NCBI GenBank assembly: GCA_036877525.1
Contig: JAZGTH010000034.1
Coordinates: 2,976,001-3,040,000 of the forward strand
DNA: 64,000 bases
Origin: Chromobotia macracanthus
Taxonomy: Eukaryota; Chordata; Actinopteri; Cypriniformes; Botiidae
Direction: 5' to 3'
Numbering within the stretch: position 1 is the first letter of the stretch; the number at the start of each line of letters is the position of its first letter. Shown here piece after piece: positions 27,246-40,600 of the stretch. The position numbers were made by a program, and so were the translations under genes. Below the pieces are notes generated by a model. The model did no database searches. It was not told where the DNA came from and was given only the letters and a program-made list of their open reading frames with translations.

Positions 27246-30200
27246 AGGGCAAATGCAAATACATTTCAAACTGGTGCCCCGGGTTGTCTGGGTGGTTCTT
27301 TGAGACAAAGTAATAGCGCAGGCACCACAACTGGATGTAACATTTATACATTTGTAACACAAATTTGCAGGACAAGTTACATGCCTAAGTTTAATAGCAA
27401 ACCACCAGTGTGATAATAGTTATTCCTGCACCACTAGTTAAAATGACGGTATATATAGGTCACATCAAGCCATTACTGTTACACCAACAAACATGATGAC
27501 ATGTTTATGGGCATGGGTGGTCAAATATATAGAGATAGGAATTCATTTATAAATAATAAACCAGCAACCCTTTAAAGATAAATGACTGATTTGACACCAT
27601 ACATGCTTCTCATCCAAGCATGGAAGATACATTCACAGCAAGTGATTGTTAATGTGTTCGAATAGAACAATTATCTCACAGTATTTGGGCTTCCATGTGA
27701 GAAAAGAAAACAACCCTCCTCTACTCCTCTGAGGGCACAGGCAGGCAAAGCAGGAGCCATACACTATGCAAATGAAAAAATGCTAATGTGTGAGAACTCT
27801 ATAGCAGAAATCAAGAGTGACATCTGTGAATCTTCTGTTTATGAGAGAACTGGAAAAAGCAGAAAATGTGACTGGGAATTAGTGGCGTATTCCATGGGAA
27901 ATTAAATTTGCTTTCCCTTTATAGTACATGGGATATAATGAAGCTATTAGCTAATCAGCATTTAACCACAACGCTTTGAGTATTTGTTTGCAGTTAACAG
28001 ACATATGGAGGAATGCATAGCATGCGCGACCACATTTATGAGCTATTTGGTGACAATCTGCTTAAAACGATATGTGAACAGCACAGTGTGGCCACAGCTA
28101 TTTATGGGAAAGTCACCCCTTGCCCATTTTGGGGTTTGGCCCAGACACAAGAAGGGCCCCTGGAGTCCTTTGACCTGAAGTCCAATTTTGATCTGCGGGG
28201 AACTATTGTGGCCTAAGCTTGTTGTCCAGTCCAAAAACATATTTAAAATATGTTGGGGTACTATGCAAATACCATAATTAAGGACTATAATGTGTAATGC
28301 AACTTAACAAATGCCAAAGACAAGTAAAAATAGCCTTGGAAAAAAAAAAAATTTAATAAAATTACCAGTTAAATCACCATAACATTTTTAGGACCTACAT
28401 AATACATGATTTAAAATCAAATTGACCCTTGCTGATTTAAGTGATGTGTGCTTCAAACCAAACATCTACAAAAAATATTTAGCTAGTAAATCTTCTAACT
28501 TTCTAAAATTAAATCTTCTAAAATATTCACACCTGTGATATTGCTCTCGGCTCATCACGCATCTGTACATTACGCCGCCCTGACACGCATATGCTGCAAC
28601 AGGACAAGGAAGATGTGTAAAACGTGACAGGAGTCAATGCATTCTTCGTGCTTTATAAATTACTTTTGCGGGAGAATGCACGTTTAATCACAGTCTGCTA
28701 AACATGACAGAGCAAGCTGGTTTGACCCCCCGATGATTAAAATGCAAATGACCTGTTGCTGTTCACATGTACTGATCTGATCTGACATCGCTTTCCTGTT
28801 GCGACCCCCCCCACCCTCACGGTGACAGGGCATGTCACTTAAAGACATGTTGTTGCTGTTTGTTGCTGTTCTCATGTTTTTATTTTTAAAGCCCTTTGAC
28901 TGAGAATGCGAGGAAACATTAATGCAAATTCGAAAGACGTGGGTGTTATAGGGTCGTAGATACCTCAGTTCACACTTGTCTGTAAACAACATGACGTGAA
29001 GTCACATCTCACCTTCTGTCAATATTTTACTAAAATAAAGTTTATAAAATATATTAAAAATATAAATATTAAATATATAAACAAGTTTATTTGGGATTTA
29101 TATATTTATTTATTTGTTTTTTTTTGTGTGGCATCAGCATTGCTATTTCATTGCTGTCTCATTTTTTTTAGACAAAGCCCTAAATATTAAACTTGGGCTC
29201 TTGGGCTCCAATATTTTGCTACAGGAATACCTAGAGGCCAGAATTCAGGTATCACAAAACGCTCTTAACTTGTTCCAGTAATTAGGCACAAATGCCCTTG
29301 CACCACTTAAAGTCACCATGAACTTGAATTTGTGACAGTCTTTTCTCCTTATGGTGACTCATATCTGAAACAACTTCTGGACTGAGAAAATATGGTGGGC
29401 AGGACTTGATTTCATCCTTCAGGATTGATTGGATCATTGGAAGTAGGAGGGGTAGAAACCTGCCTGGCAATTAGATTGTCAGTATAGTCCTGCCCTTACA
29501 AAGAGAGACATATGTCATCAAGAGCAAAGATGTGGGAGGGAAAAGGGGGAGGGAAGGATAATTTTTGTGATATAATATATGATGTGATGTATATGGGCAT
29601 ATGTGTCATTATACTATCAACCTAAGCCTACTTTTGATAAAAAGAACAATATAAAATAATGATGAACAAAATATGTTTGTTTTTGTTATGAAATCACAGA
29701 GAAATAGAGAATTCTTTTTGGTTCCTGTTGAGAAAGATGTGTGCTATTGGCTTCCATGTCAGTTCTTGGCTAGGTAGGCTTTTAACATTATTAGGTGCTT
29801 TTAAATAAAACATTCGTCTAAACAGTAGAAGGTGGGAGATGCTTTATGGCAGGCATGCTTGACCCAAGGCCACGCCGGTTAAATAACATAATAACAACTT
29901 AGAAATGTTCTTCATTCAGTAGCACTCAGTTTTAATCTGTGACCGAGATAAATAGACAGGTGAGAAGAGTTCAAAAGAAACTTTGAGATTGCCTTTCTTA
30001 AAGGAGCGGTGTATTTGCTTTTTCTGTTATTGTATATTACCTGAACCATATGAAGCCTTTAGAAATGTTATATTATGTATGCATTAATGTAACCTTTTTA
30101 AAAGGCTCAGCATTCATTCCATACAATAACAAAACTTGTAAAGAGCAGATACATTTTTTACAACAGTCGCACTTTTGAAACTTACCATGAATTTGTTATT

Positions 30201-30351
30201 GCAGTTTTACAATGCTCACAAAATACAGATTCTGAGTAAGAGTCACTTCAGAATAAAGACAGATGAGATAAACCCTTTTGTGGCCTTCAGGAAGTAAGCA
30301 AACTACTTAAAGGGACAGTTGTGGATGTGGGCTCTTTTGATTGACAGTAAA

Positions 30352-30405
30352 GCAATCACCCAGAACATGCTAGCAACTGCTTAGTTATTCCCTAGCAGCC
30401 ATACT
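30352..30405 (+). repeat. CCTAGCAAC ladder repeat, partial copy
   Basis: AGCAATCACCCAGAACATGC, TAGCAACTGC and TTCCCTAGCAGCCATAC are divergent units of the ladder family. Confidence 0.45.
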
Positions 30406-31394
30406 CAATGCGTGAGCATTTTGACAGTGAGTTTTGCATGATCAGACACCCATTACACTTTCTTCAGTAAATGTACAACTGTAGTTAATATTCATATTCT
30501 ATATTGGGTCATTATTCTGCCCATGACCATTATCAAATATTAATTAACACTGCCCATTGGTAATGTGCTTTTACAACATGTTTTCTCAGGTTTAGTGAAT
30601 GAATGCATTTTAATGAGTTAGTTAAGAAAACAGAGTGAGATTTTATAGATTTATGAATTGCTTGTATAATAAACTGGTTATTTTGCAAGCTCATACTGTT
30701 TTGCATTAGAGGTTGTCTGAATAGATTTAACTATAAGCACAAAGTGTGAAATTGGAATACAAAATGATCAAGACATTCTCGCTGCCTCTCTTATGGCCAC
30801 GTATAATGTTGTGAGCGGAGGCAGTTGTCATGGTGATTAATGTAGCAAAGGGAAAGTTAACCTGCAGTAGAGAGGCATGCGGGGAGATTCTGAAAGCATT
30901 TCAATCTTTTGACGTAAACTAATAGAAGCTTGCTCTCCCCTCAGGTGCTGAGAATACATGCTATAGACCACTAGCCTCACTGGCTTGCAAAGGCCAATAT
31001 CTCATTGGGTGTCTGGATGAAATCCATTGACTTCAGTTGATAAGAGCACATTTGCATCGGGTGCAGGAACACAACCTGCGAGTTATATAAAGTTAAATTT
31101 AACTTGAACACACTAGTGTGAGTGAAATAAAGAAGGAACTATTAAAGTTACTGTTACTAATTATAACATATGTAAGTACAAAATAATTAAATAAATGAAA
31201 TAAAATAAAAAATAACTACATGTAATGAATATTAATATGGTACTTTGGTTTTAAGGTGCATGCTACGGCAGGCACCACTTTAACTGTGTGATGCTTACTG
31301 CTGTTTATTTAACCTATTAAATTTCAACCTATTGACTGAGACAAAATATGTTAATTTGTATTGAAGGAGGGACTAAGCCGTAAGTAACTAAGCT

Positions 31395-31478
31395 AGTAAC
31401 CCCTCAGTAACACCAAAGCAACCACCTGAACATCCTATCAACAACATAACAACCACACAGCAGACACCTAGCTAAACT
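31395..31478 (+). repeat. CCTAGCAAC ladder repeat, copy 3
   Basis: Units TAGTAACCCCTCAGTAACAC, AAGCAACCACCTGAACATCC, CATAACAACCACACAGCAGA and CACCTAGCTAA. Divergent but in register with the family. Confidence 0.6.
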
Positions 31479-32294
31479 TAAACAAGCACTGCTTAGGGAG
31501 ATTTTATTATATTGTAAAAATGTAATAAGGTAATTCATTAAAATATTTATTATGTGTACTAACATGTATACTGTCAAGCAAAATGTCAGAAATGTTGTGA
31601 TACCTAGAAACATCAACACTTCTTGGTCAATGCTATCACAACAACTTAGCTGCAATGCATTACATCTCTAGGAAAACAGTTGTTGAAGATTACAGGTTCA
31701 ATACAGAAAGTGGAAGATGAGGACAAACATTATATTAAAGATTATTAAAGAGCTGCATGTATTCATTTCCTCATGCCACAGAATGACCCATCAACTCTGA
31801 GCTTGAATTGCTAAATAACACCCTGGCTCTTGATGTCTAATCACTATTATACACTCCCATTTATGTCTGTGACTCATGTTTACAATCATGGGAGTTGCTT
31901 TAATTACTGTTTACATTGCGATAGTCTGTTTCTTAAATTATGACTCATTCTGCATGCTAATCCTGAATACCCATGCACCGTTGATTCATCTAGACGATAG
32001 CTTGTTTTATTCCAGCCTTTTTTTTACAGAAAAAGAATGTAAAAATGCTGTAGTAAACCCATACAATGAGAACATACAGTATATATTTAAAATACATTTT
32101 AATAGGCTAATGTTAATGTAAGAATGTTTGAAATTATAATATAATAATGGTGTAATAATGTAATAATAATAATAAATAATAATGAAATGTAATTCATGTA
32201 GAAAGGAAAACATCACTGTGTAACTCATCACCTTGGGTTATATTTTATTTTTTTAGTTCAGACAGGGTGATGTATAAACATTACTGCATATCGT

Positions 32295-32297
<3 letters not shown>

Positions 32298-32332
<35 letters not shown>
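32298..32332. repeat. (AT)n microsatellite, ~35 bp
   Basis: Uninterrupted alternating A and T, about 17 units. Preceded by CGTATCAT and followed by AAATCC. Confidence 0.95.
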
Positions 32333-32333
<1 letters not shown>

Positions 32334-33235
32334 AATCCTTATCGTAAATAAAATATGCTATTTGATATCTTAAGATTAATTCATGATGAAATCATGATTA
32401 AGATTACATCATGCATTTTACAATATGCTTCCAGTAGGCACTTTAAACAAAGTCTTTCAAGTTGTTTCCAAATGCTTTAAGGGCATTTTTCATTAAGGCC
32501 CACACAGGTCAACAGTCCCTTTGCCAGACAAAAGCATTACACAATTAGGACATGTGAAAAGATATCACCAGAGGTCCATAGGAAGGTCACCAAAGCTGTC
32601 ATAATGCTCATCAAGAGTCATGTGACTTAAGTGATGTCACAAACGGGTGCTTTAGCCATCAACATCTGCTCTTCTTCAAACAGCAAATACTAACAAATCT
32701 CAGTAAGTCTCATGTTTGCCTGAGACTTGAGGCAAATGAGCTTTTTTAGGGCTGTGTCTCGATGTTCAAAAAAACTACTAAGCCTTTCTAGGGTGTAATG
32801 ATGGAAATGAATCTGTTTTGAAAAGAAGAATATGCATCCCTTGCTTTATGAAACCAACAAACCAAAAACTTGAATCACCCAATGAGTGTTTGTGGCACAA
32901 TTACATCTCATTTCCTGTTTAACATGCTTTAGCATTCATAAGCACCAACTACGAGATCTTAATTGGATAAAGTATCCGCTTTGAAAATAAAAAGCCTGTT
33001 TGTAATGAGTGGACAGGATGCAGACGAAACCCGATCATGGAGATGATCCACAATAGAAGAAAGAAGATGAAAATAAAAAAATATATTTCAACAGTAACTA
33101 ACTGATCTTTAATTACCTTTGGTCTTGAAACATGGCAATCAAATCCAGTTCCATTGCTGGTGAATGCAACTAGATTTTCTTTTCTGAAGAAAAAACTTGC
33201 CACTGAAAACCCACTGCCATAACATTTGAGTGTCA

Positions 33236-33315
33236 GTGCCAGCGCATTGCTAAGATATTTTGAGTTTTAGCATGTTGCTATGCAATTGCTAAGGTGTTCT
33301 TAGGGCTTGTTCCAA
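33236..33315 (-). repeat. CCTAGCAAC ladder repeat, reverse, divergent
   Basis: CATTGCTAAGATATTTTGAG, GCATGTTGCTATGCAATTGC and TAAGGTGTTCTTAGGGC are decayed GTTGCTAGG-type units. Confidence 0.55.
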
Positions 33316-34529
33316 ATCCTAATTATAAAGTGCCACACATAATTATTTCATTTTTAAAACCAAGATCATGTGTCTTCACCTTTTTCAACCCTTATTGCTT
33401 CAAACACCTCTATATTCACACTCAACCCTCACCCTCTGACAAAGGCGGCCTTTGATGTTGAGTTTCCTTTTAATTTTAGCCCGCCTGACATTATTTCTGC
33501 TTTGGATTTATTGTAAAGCACAGCACATGAAATTCTGCAAGACTGCTGAATTTGTTCAGCTTGGAAAGTTTAATGTACTTTAAAGGGTCAGAAGCTACAT
33601 TTAGTTAAGAAACACGATTGGCTCCAAAAGCCATAAATGAACATTATGGTATGACATTGGTCATATGTTAAAATGAGTAATTTGGATTGGCTAATCTTGG
33701 ATTAGGGGTATCCCTGTTTTAAACGTGGGAAAGCATGCATGCATACAGGTGCATGTCGCATCAAATGTTTGCTTCAGTGCTTCTCCACTTCACTGATTTT
33801 ATGACGAGTAGAGACATTAATGAATTATTATGTATGTAAATATAGATATTTTAAAGCATTGATCTTGACTTTTAAACATCATAAACGATCGACTGAGATC
33901 CATCACTTAAATTTAATGATGGATTTGGGAGCACTTGACCTTTACAGGATTGATGTCGCTTTGTGACTATCCGAGGCTGCATATAATTCCCTTCACGGAA
34001 TATAAAGGCTACATAGAATAATGAGCAAGCTCTCATTCCAGCTCAGTATTCCAGGATCAACAACAGCACAGCGCTGAGAAACACAGAATGCTGCTGCTGT
34101 ATCATCAGGGGTGTGCCCGTAATTATGTAATGCAACAAGTTTCCCACGATCTTTACCTTCGCTGAACTGCTGTATTGTGAAACTCCACACCAGTAGGTCA
34201 CTAATCAAATGTAAGCAAATTTGTGACATTAACAGTGTTAACTTTGTACAAAGGTCAGATTTTGTGTTTCCATTGTAGCATACAAGATTCTCAAGTCATG
34301 TTGGGTTAACACAGATCATTAAACCTGTGGAGTCCATGCCAGCTTACATGCATTCAGCACATACCAAACACATCTTAAACTGTCTTTTTGTCTCCCGTCC
34401 AATGAGTAGCATTGCCTCATTGATCATTGATGTCAAATCTGTCACATAATATTCACAGCCATCAAAGTGTATCAAGTGCATTAAACAGTATGTACAGAAC
34501 AATTATGTCTGCAGCTGTGATTCTGAATG

Positions 34530-34557
34530 TTTTTCACATTCGTGTGAATGTGAAAAA
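34530..34557. repeat. 12-bp-arm hairpin, 4-base loop
   Basis: TTTTTCACATTC (34530-34541), loop GTGT, then the exact reverse complement GAATGTGAAAAA (34546-34557). Confidence 0.9.
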
Positions 34558-34983
34558 AACAGACAGATGATTGTTTTAATGTTTGAGAAAGCCACCAAAT
34601 TCTTGGCAAAACATTTCAGTGTTCAACCTGCCAGAAATCACCTAGGGCATGTTTGCCCCTTTAGCAATTCACAAAGGTGGCAATTTGCAACCTTCTTCTG
34701 TGAGAACATTTCTCTATTTTGACAAGACTGTGGAACACCCTACAGTTAGTGTTAAGACCAACCTATACAACACGTAATGAGAGAGACACACACACGTAAA
34801 CAACGCTTGCTAATCTGCATTTCCGTGAAACAAATAGGTCTAAAACAATACAGCTTGGTATTTTAATAATAATAGGATGCATATCACAATTAATGTTGTA
34901 ATGCTGAAGCATTGTTTAGGAAGTACATTTTCACATTTTCTGATGAAAAACTGAGTGGTTTACCCACAAAAAAACTCACTGCC

Positions 34984-35040
34984 ATGATGGTGTTGTGGCC
35001 AGTTGCCAAGGATGGTTCTGGATGGTTGCTAGGTTGTCGC
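34984..35040 (-). repeat. CCTAGCAAC ladder repeat, reverse, short copy
   Basis: GATGGTGTTGTGGCCAGTTG, CCAAGGATGGTTCTGGATGG and TTGCTAGGTTG. Same family as above. Confidence 0.55.
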
Positions 35041-35830
35041 TTTGTCAAGTAAAATTTTCCCACCCCAGAGCTCTATATGTAGGGAACTGTGTGCTCAAAA
35101 CATCTTCAGACTGCTTAGAAAACTGATAGCAGACCTCACCTCAACAAGCCTCGCAATTTGTAGTAGAAATGAACCACTAAGAACCACTAAAAGTAATGTG
35201 TGGAAAGACCACTAATAACTAATTACAAGTTGGTCTCACAAACTCTAAAACGTTAGCGAAATAAATTGAAGCAAAACAACGAATCAAACTGGTCTGATAA
35301 GAGTTTCTTATTATTCCAATAAAAAATACATTCATACAGAAATATAACAATTTTGCAAAACAATTTCAAACAAAATTCATATAAAGCAAAACAAATAAAA
35401 ATCTTAGAAAAGGTTTCTTTTTTGTTTTTTCCGTCTATTCTTTTGTCCTTTTTCTTTTGTAGAAATATTCTTTAGACAAGGATTCGTGAAAGAAAAGATG
35501 AGTGGATAGAAAGTGTTGGTTGAAGCAAGCAAATGGAAAACTTGATTAAGGCTCCATTACCTCTTGACTAATATTGGCCACTGTTGGAAAGACAGAATGT
35601 TCTTTGCCCACAAAACCCTGGCTGGTCTTATTTTATGGCAGCGCAAGCTGCTTCAAGTTACTTCACATGCTGGAACAATCCATAGCTACGTAGCTGCTTG
35701 AATTGCAACTTTGTCAAAGCTCCATCGCTCAATAAATCAGAGTATGAGGCTTATAAAACGCATTATACCCAAAGATGATAACTATATACAAAAATTCCAT
35801 CAATAATTTGGTCCCAAAAAAAAAAACTTT

Positions 35831-35836
35831 TTTATT
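35831..35836 (-). terminator. klf6: candidate distal klf6 polyadenylation signal AATAAA
   Basis: AATAAA on the minus strand, followed within about 10 bases by a long T-rich run on that strand. It is the best of three AATAAA candidates downstream of the stop codon; the others (36736 and 36094) could give shorter forms. Confidence 0.4.
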
Positions 35837-37566
35837 TACATTTTCCTCAAAAATAATGTACACAGCCAACCAGGAGCCTTTCTTTATCGCTCTGGACGGG
35901 TGTAAAACTGTTTTCACAATACTGTCGCTGGACTAAAACAACGGCATCCAGACAGGTCAATATCGAACTGCCCGAGTCAGCAGTCTGTAGCAAGCAGGGC
36001 CTTCAGCTATTCATTACAGCGAGCAGTACAAGGCAAGGCCTGTCTGACTAGAGCTTGTTAATTACAATAAATCTTTAGGTGTTTTTTCTTTATTCTTGGT
36101 TCCAGGGGACAGAGGGAGGGAGGTTGGCATTCCACAAGCATTCAAGACTTGTGTTACACAACAGAGTGTTCTCAAACTTTCATCAGGGCTTTTTGTTTGG
36201 CATACGCCTCCAAAGATAGAAAGCTCACATTTGAAGCATTACATTTAAATGTTGTTCAGTAGATACCAAATTTGTCATTTTAAGTGCTCTATTTTACATC
36301 TTTGCAAGACACATGTATAGAAATTCAAGGGCAAATATCCAGACGCCGACATTAAATGAAATAGCATGCTCAAGATTTACAATACGTCACATATCTACAA
36401 GGGCGTGGTTACAGTGGCCTCATAAATGGGGAAAAAGGTGCATTTTCAGATATAACAGAGCCTTAATAAAGCTTTTTCAATCACAAGACTTTTCGTGACC
36501 CCCCCAGGGGCAAGGTCACTTGCATAAGGCACCATTAAAGGCCAACAGTGCATTAACAACAGGTAAATGGAGATGGAGAGAAATTAGTCTTCAAGATAAA
36601 ATGAGTAAAGAAAAACAAGTCCTGTATAAAATGAACGCAGGTTTCCTCCACCACAAGAAAGGAAAATGAAGAATGCGCAATGCATTTATATACAATATTG
36701 TAACATTTAACCAGTTGTATTTAGCTGCGCTTTATTGGAATCTATTTGCAGTTCCAATTACAAAAAGTACAAACCCCAATACCATGCAACACCTGTTTAT
36801 GATAGTGAAGTTATAATTGTGTTACATCTCTAAGCACACAGCTTATACAACGGACTACAAATGAGCTTTTGTAGCCTGTCAAATAACAAGCTACGAATAC
36901 ATTGCACATTTAGTAGCTGCATCGAACACCAAAAGAAAAAAGCTACTTTCATTCAGGAATGAGGATCCGCCCCAGCACCCCCTCGATGGGGCAGGGGGTG
37001 AAACCCTGGCCGGGAAGCCCCCTGCAATCTTGCGACCCGAAAGCCTGAGGGCGTCTGGCGGGAGATCTCTCAGTCTCACGGCTTCATTCAGACTTTGCTG
37101 TTCTCGCATACTGCGTGGAAACAAAAACGGAACTTGTTCCCCGACACCATTCAGCCCACAGTGATACACTGGTACCCCCTCCCACCCCTCCTCTCACACA
37201 GGACATTCATCTATTCGCATCAAACAGGCTTTCTTTAGGATTTGTTTTTAAAGTACCAGTGTACTGTCCAGGAGTTGTCCCAAAACATGCACCATACAAC
37301 ACACTTTTCATTCGTTCTTTTTTTTTTTAACTTTTTCTTTTTTTAATAAATCATCCTCTAGGATTCTTCATTCGTGATTTTGTCCCTTCCTTTTCGTTTC
37401 AACAACCAGACAGTCCGCCTTTATGCCTGGGCTCATAGAGGCACAGGACATGGTGCAAAATGGCATGCTTTGGCTGGAACACACTCCTCCCAACTTCTTG
37501 CAGGGCCAGGTTAACCAGGAAGCTGGTCAGGACACAAAATATCCCCAGCATTAAGCTACAGTCTGC
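35831..37566 (-). other. klf6: klf6 3' untranslated region (extent inferred)
   Basis: This non-coding sequence follows the klf6 stop. Canonical minus-strand AATAAA signals occur at 36736-36731, 36094-36089 and 35836-35831 (seen as TTTATT on the plus strand). The most distal one is followed on the minus strand by a long T-run, typical of a downstream element, so a ~1.7-kb UTR is plausible. Minus-strand ATTTA motifs occur, as expected for an unstable immediate-early transcript. It contains an odd GC-rich patch at about 36960-37090. The true end cannot be fixed without transcript data. Confidence 0.55.
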
Positions 37567-37618
37567 TCAAAGGTGCCTCTTCATGTGCAGGGCCAGGTGG
37601 TCTGACCTGGAGAAACAC
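37567..37618 (-). CDS. klf6: klf6 coding exon 4 (end of third finger and stop)
   Basis: The exon is preceded by a strong pyrimidine tract and CATCTCCAG. It begins G|TGTTTC, completing Arg267 and encoding CFSRSDHLALHMKRHL followed by TGA at 37569-37567. It is only 52 nt of coding sequence and is recognised from the splice phase and the invariant KLF C-terminus. Confidence 0.96.
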
Positions 37619-40600
37619 CTGGAGATGGAAACAGAGAGAGGAAAGGTGAAAAAAGGTCAGGCAGGGGCCACCTAAAGCCATAAAGTGTGATCAAAGGTTG
37701 AGATATGTGCATTGCATTACTAATGTGGCCCCTAGCGGCCCTCAAGGAGAATCTGTGACATAAGAATTAGCTGCCACGAAGACTGACATAAATAGAAAGT
37801 CTGGAACAAAATGAGTGAGTCATTGGTTTTGAGCAGGCTCAGACGGAATCTGCAGACTGTTTTTACAATGTCTAAACTAATTTTGAAGGGAAAATCTGGA
37901 ATCAAACATGGTAAAATGTGCTAAATGGAACTTCAGGACCCAAAAAATTAGGGCAAATGGCAGTTTTAAGCCAGTTTCCAGGGAAGAAAACAACAACTTA
38001 AGGGAAAACAAACTCTCAGATAATCTTTAATAGTCTTTCTGATATTCATAAAAATGTGTTGCTACAAATGCAGTGTATCACTTTTGTGGTGGGGCACTAA
38101 AAAGTTCAAGTTAACATCTGAACTGGCCCCAAATAAACCAAATACTTCTAATGTGTGGGGCTCTAAATGTAGGTATGCGGATGCAGATTCTACATGGGCC
38201 TGCTTCTGAGCAAACACTAACTAAACAAAGGTTTAAAGGAGAACTATGAAATGTTTTGCATCAAATCACCACGGAAACAAAGCTCCAAAAGAGAAGTTGA
38301 GCAAACAATAGTGTTCAAAGCACAGGAAAGACAATTATTAACAGAGGAAGTGATGATAAAAAGGAGCAGCGCATCTGGTCATAAAACAGGGGATATCAAT
38401 ACAGAATTGTGACAGTGTGGCTGTTGTGCTTTCAAGCATTTAATGCGATTAGGTCATTAAGTGATAAAAATCCAGACGTAATGCAACAACTTCCATCGAT
38501 GAACCAATAAAAACAGGATCAATGCTGAATATAGAATCCGTTTCATTTCACTGATGCACACATCAAAGGATCAGGCAGAAAGACAGACAGACAAGGTTTG
38601 ATGACAGTCTCAGAGAGAGAGGTAGCGAGAGCATACCTGTCACAATGACTGCATTTAAATGGCTTTGCACCAGTGTGCTTCCGGAAGTGTCGAGTTAGCT
38701 CATCGCTTCTTGCAAAGCGCCACTCGCAACCTTCCCATGAACACCTGTACGGCTTCTCACCTGCAAACAAACACACAAACGCCTTTCAGAACATTGCACA
38801 GGGTTTCGGAAGGTAAACACCAGCAGCTCAGAATTATGGAGTACGTCATACTGCATTCATTTCATTCACTCAAAAGTGCATTTGTAAACAGGAAACATTT
38901 TTATGAATCAGGTGACTGCGGTTTGCAAGGAGATGTTAACTTTATAAGAGCCTTCAGTAAGTCACAACGATTACAGGAATGCGCGGTATGCTGAAAGTCC
39001 TCTGTGCTGTATATGCATAAACAGCGTGTGGAACAATGCGTGTCACACAGAGCCAGCATTTTGAATGCGATGGGGCCCTTTGAAAAGGGGCCACCCAGAT
39101 CCCCATTCAAAAGCCTGGTTCTTTCCCATGACAAAACCAAAACTGTTTTGGTAAAGCAGGTTGTTTTCACCCTGGCTGGTTTTCATCCCCTCCCCCTGCT
39201 CCAATTCCCCTGCCCCCCCTCCATCCTCACTGCCACATTCCAAACACATTAGGTCACCGTTTAGGCGTGCAGTCATGCAAGCAAATATTCACAGAGTGAC
39301 ATTAGCCTTGCAGCTGAGGACAGGCTGTGTGAACTCTCAACTGCATTACACAACTTTACTGCAGACGCCAAACCTCAGTAAAGTATGCGAGGTTCCTCTT
39401 TTAGCTGAGGTTTGCTTTGATAGTTTGCCATAAAGGCGATTTAGAGTTATTAGAAAGAAGAAAAAGCACAACTAACAAATAGTTCCCAGTTGCACAGAGT
39501 TAGTCCCAAACTCCATGCAACCTCACTTATGTGCATGCAAGTGCATTTCGTTGAGGTTTCTTACCTGTGTGAGTCCGCTGATGTGCTTTTAAATGAGAAC
39601 TCTTCGTGTAAACCTTCCGGCAGCCATTGAAGTGACACCTGTGCACTCTCCTTCTTCCATCTGGAGAGGCGTCCCCTCCTGCGGAAGTCTTATCCGAGGC
39701 CTTTCCCAGTCCGTTTTGCCGGACCTTCACCGGCACATGCAAGTCTGCCTGTGTGGAGCCCCACACCTGCGGGATTCCAGGCTCTTGGGGGGTCTCTGGG
39801 GAGGATGGAGGCGTGCTAATAATGGAGGAACTCAAGTGATGTGCTGACTCGGTCAGAACCGAGCCCAGCGGGTTGGAGGTAAAGATGTGAGTGGGCGAGA
39901 GCTCCTCCGAGCTGTCAGACGCCTCACTGCTGGCATCCGAGTTCATGCTGCTGGTTTCTAATATTTGGCAGTCCTGATTGTCATCCTCCTTGACATTAGG
40001 AAGGTTGCCATTCCCATCTCCCTTATCTCCACAAGCCAAGATGAGCTTGCTCCAAAGATCCTCCTGGGCCTCAAACTTGAGATCCGAAGCAGAGACGTAC
40101 GGCTCGCTCTGCAAATATCTTTCCAGCTCCAAACATGTCTGATTCAGAACAAAAAACAAACAAACAGTGTGTTAGAATATGTACTGGCAACCATATGACC
40201 TAAACCAGCATGACCAACACAAGGGGATTCATCTATTTCAGATCAATGAGGAAGTTCCTCTAACTTTCACAGCTGAGAGCCATGGGTTATGTAGGGTTAA
40301 CCACTGTGACATACACTTTCAAAGTATTTTCTTTGAAATATGTAGATGTGTGTCATGGGACAACATTTTTAAGTATGTGAGATAAATGAAATTTGTGTTA
40401 TATTAATAAACGTGACATTGAGCAGTTTATGCCGTCTTTCTGGAATAGATATTCACTTGGGAGTCAGTAAGACATTTCAGAGTCCTTTTAAGGAAGCCAC
40501 CGAACTTCCTCCGTCCAGTTTCCTCATTCAAACAGCTTGACGTTCCTTCGTACGTCTGGAAACATTTTAAACCCAGTTCATTGTGGCTTTACATAGTGAT

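Larger units (their letters stand above)
20891..27989. other. gene-free interval, 20.9-28.0 kb
   Basis: No coding exon recognised. Two compact, GC-balanced, low-repeat stretches (22.75-22.98 and 25.0-25.2 kb) stand out as candidate regulatory DNA. tRNA-like fragments occur at 21876-21930 and 25968-26030. A ladder-repeat copy lies at 27170-27245. The rest is AT-rich filler. Confidence 0.55.
27990..35830. other. gene-free interval downstream of klf6, 28.0-35.8 kb
   Basis: No exon recognised. It holds ladder repeats at 30352-30405, 31395-31478, 33236-33315 and 34984-35040, an (AT)n tract at 32298-32332, TAA-rich sequence at 32140-32185, a compositionally odd block at 28085-28225, a compact regulatory-like block at 30780-30930 and a hairpin at 34530-34557. 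The lower end may include further klf6 3' sequence if a distal polyadenylation site is used. Confidence 0.55.

Noticed and set aside
37320..37352. T-rich run with plus-strand AATAAA
   Set aside because: AATAAA here is on the wrong strand for klf6 and lies only ~220 bases past its stop; no plus-strand gene ends there.
38543..38636. Read-through of klf6 exon 3 into intron (CDRYALATSL..)
   Set aside because: The GTATGC donor and the conserved CFSRSDHLALHMKRHL ending in exon 4 show that the read-through is intronic.
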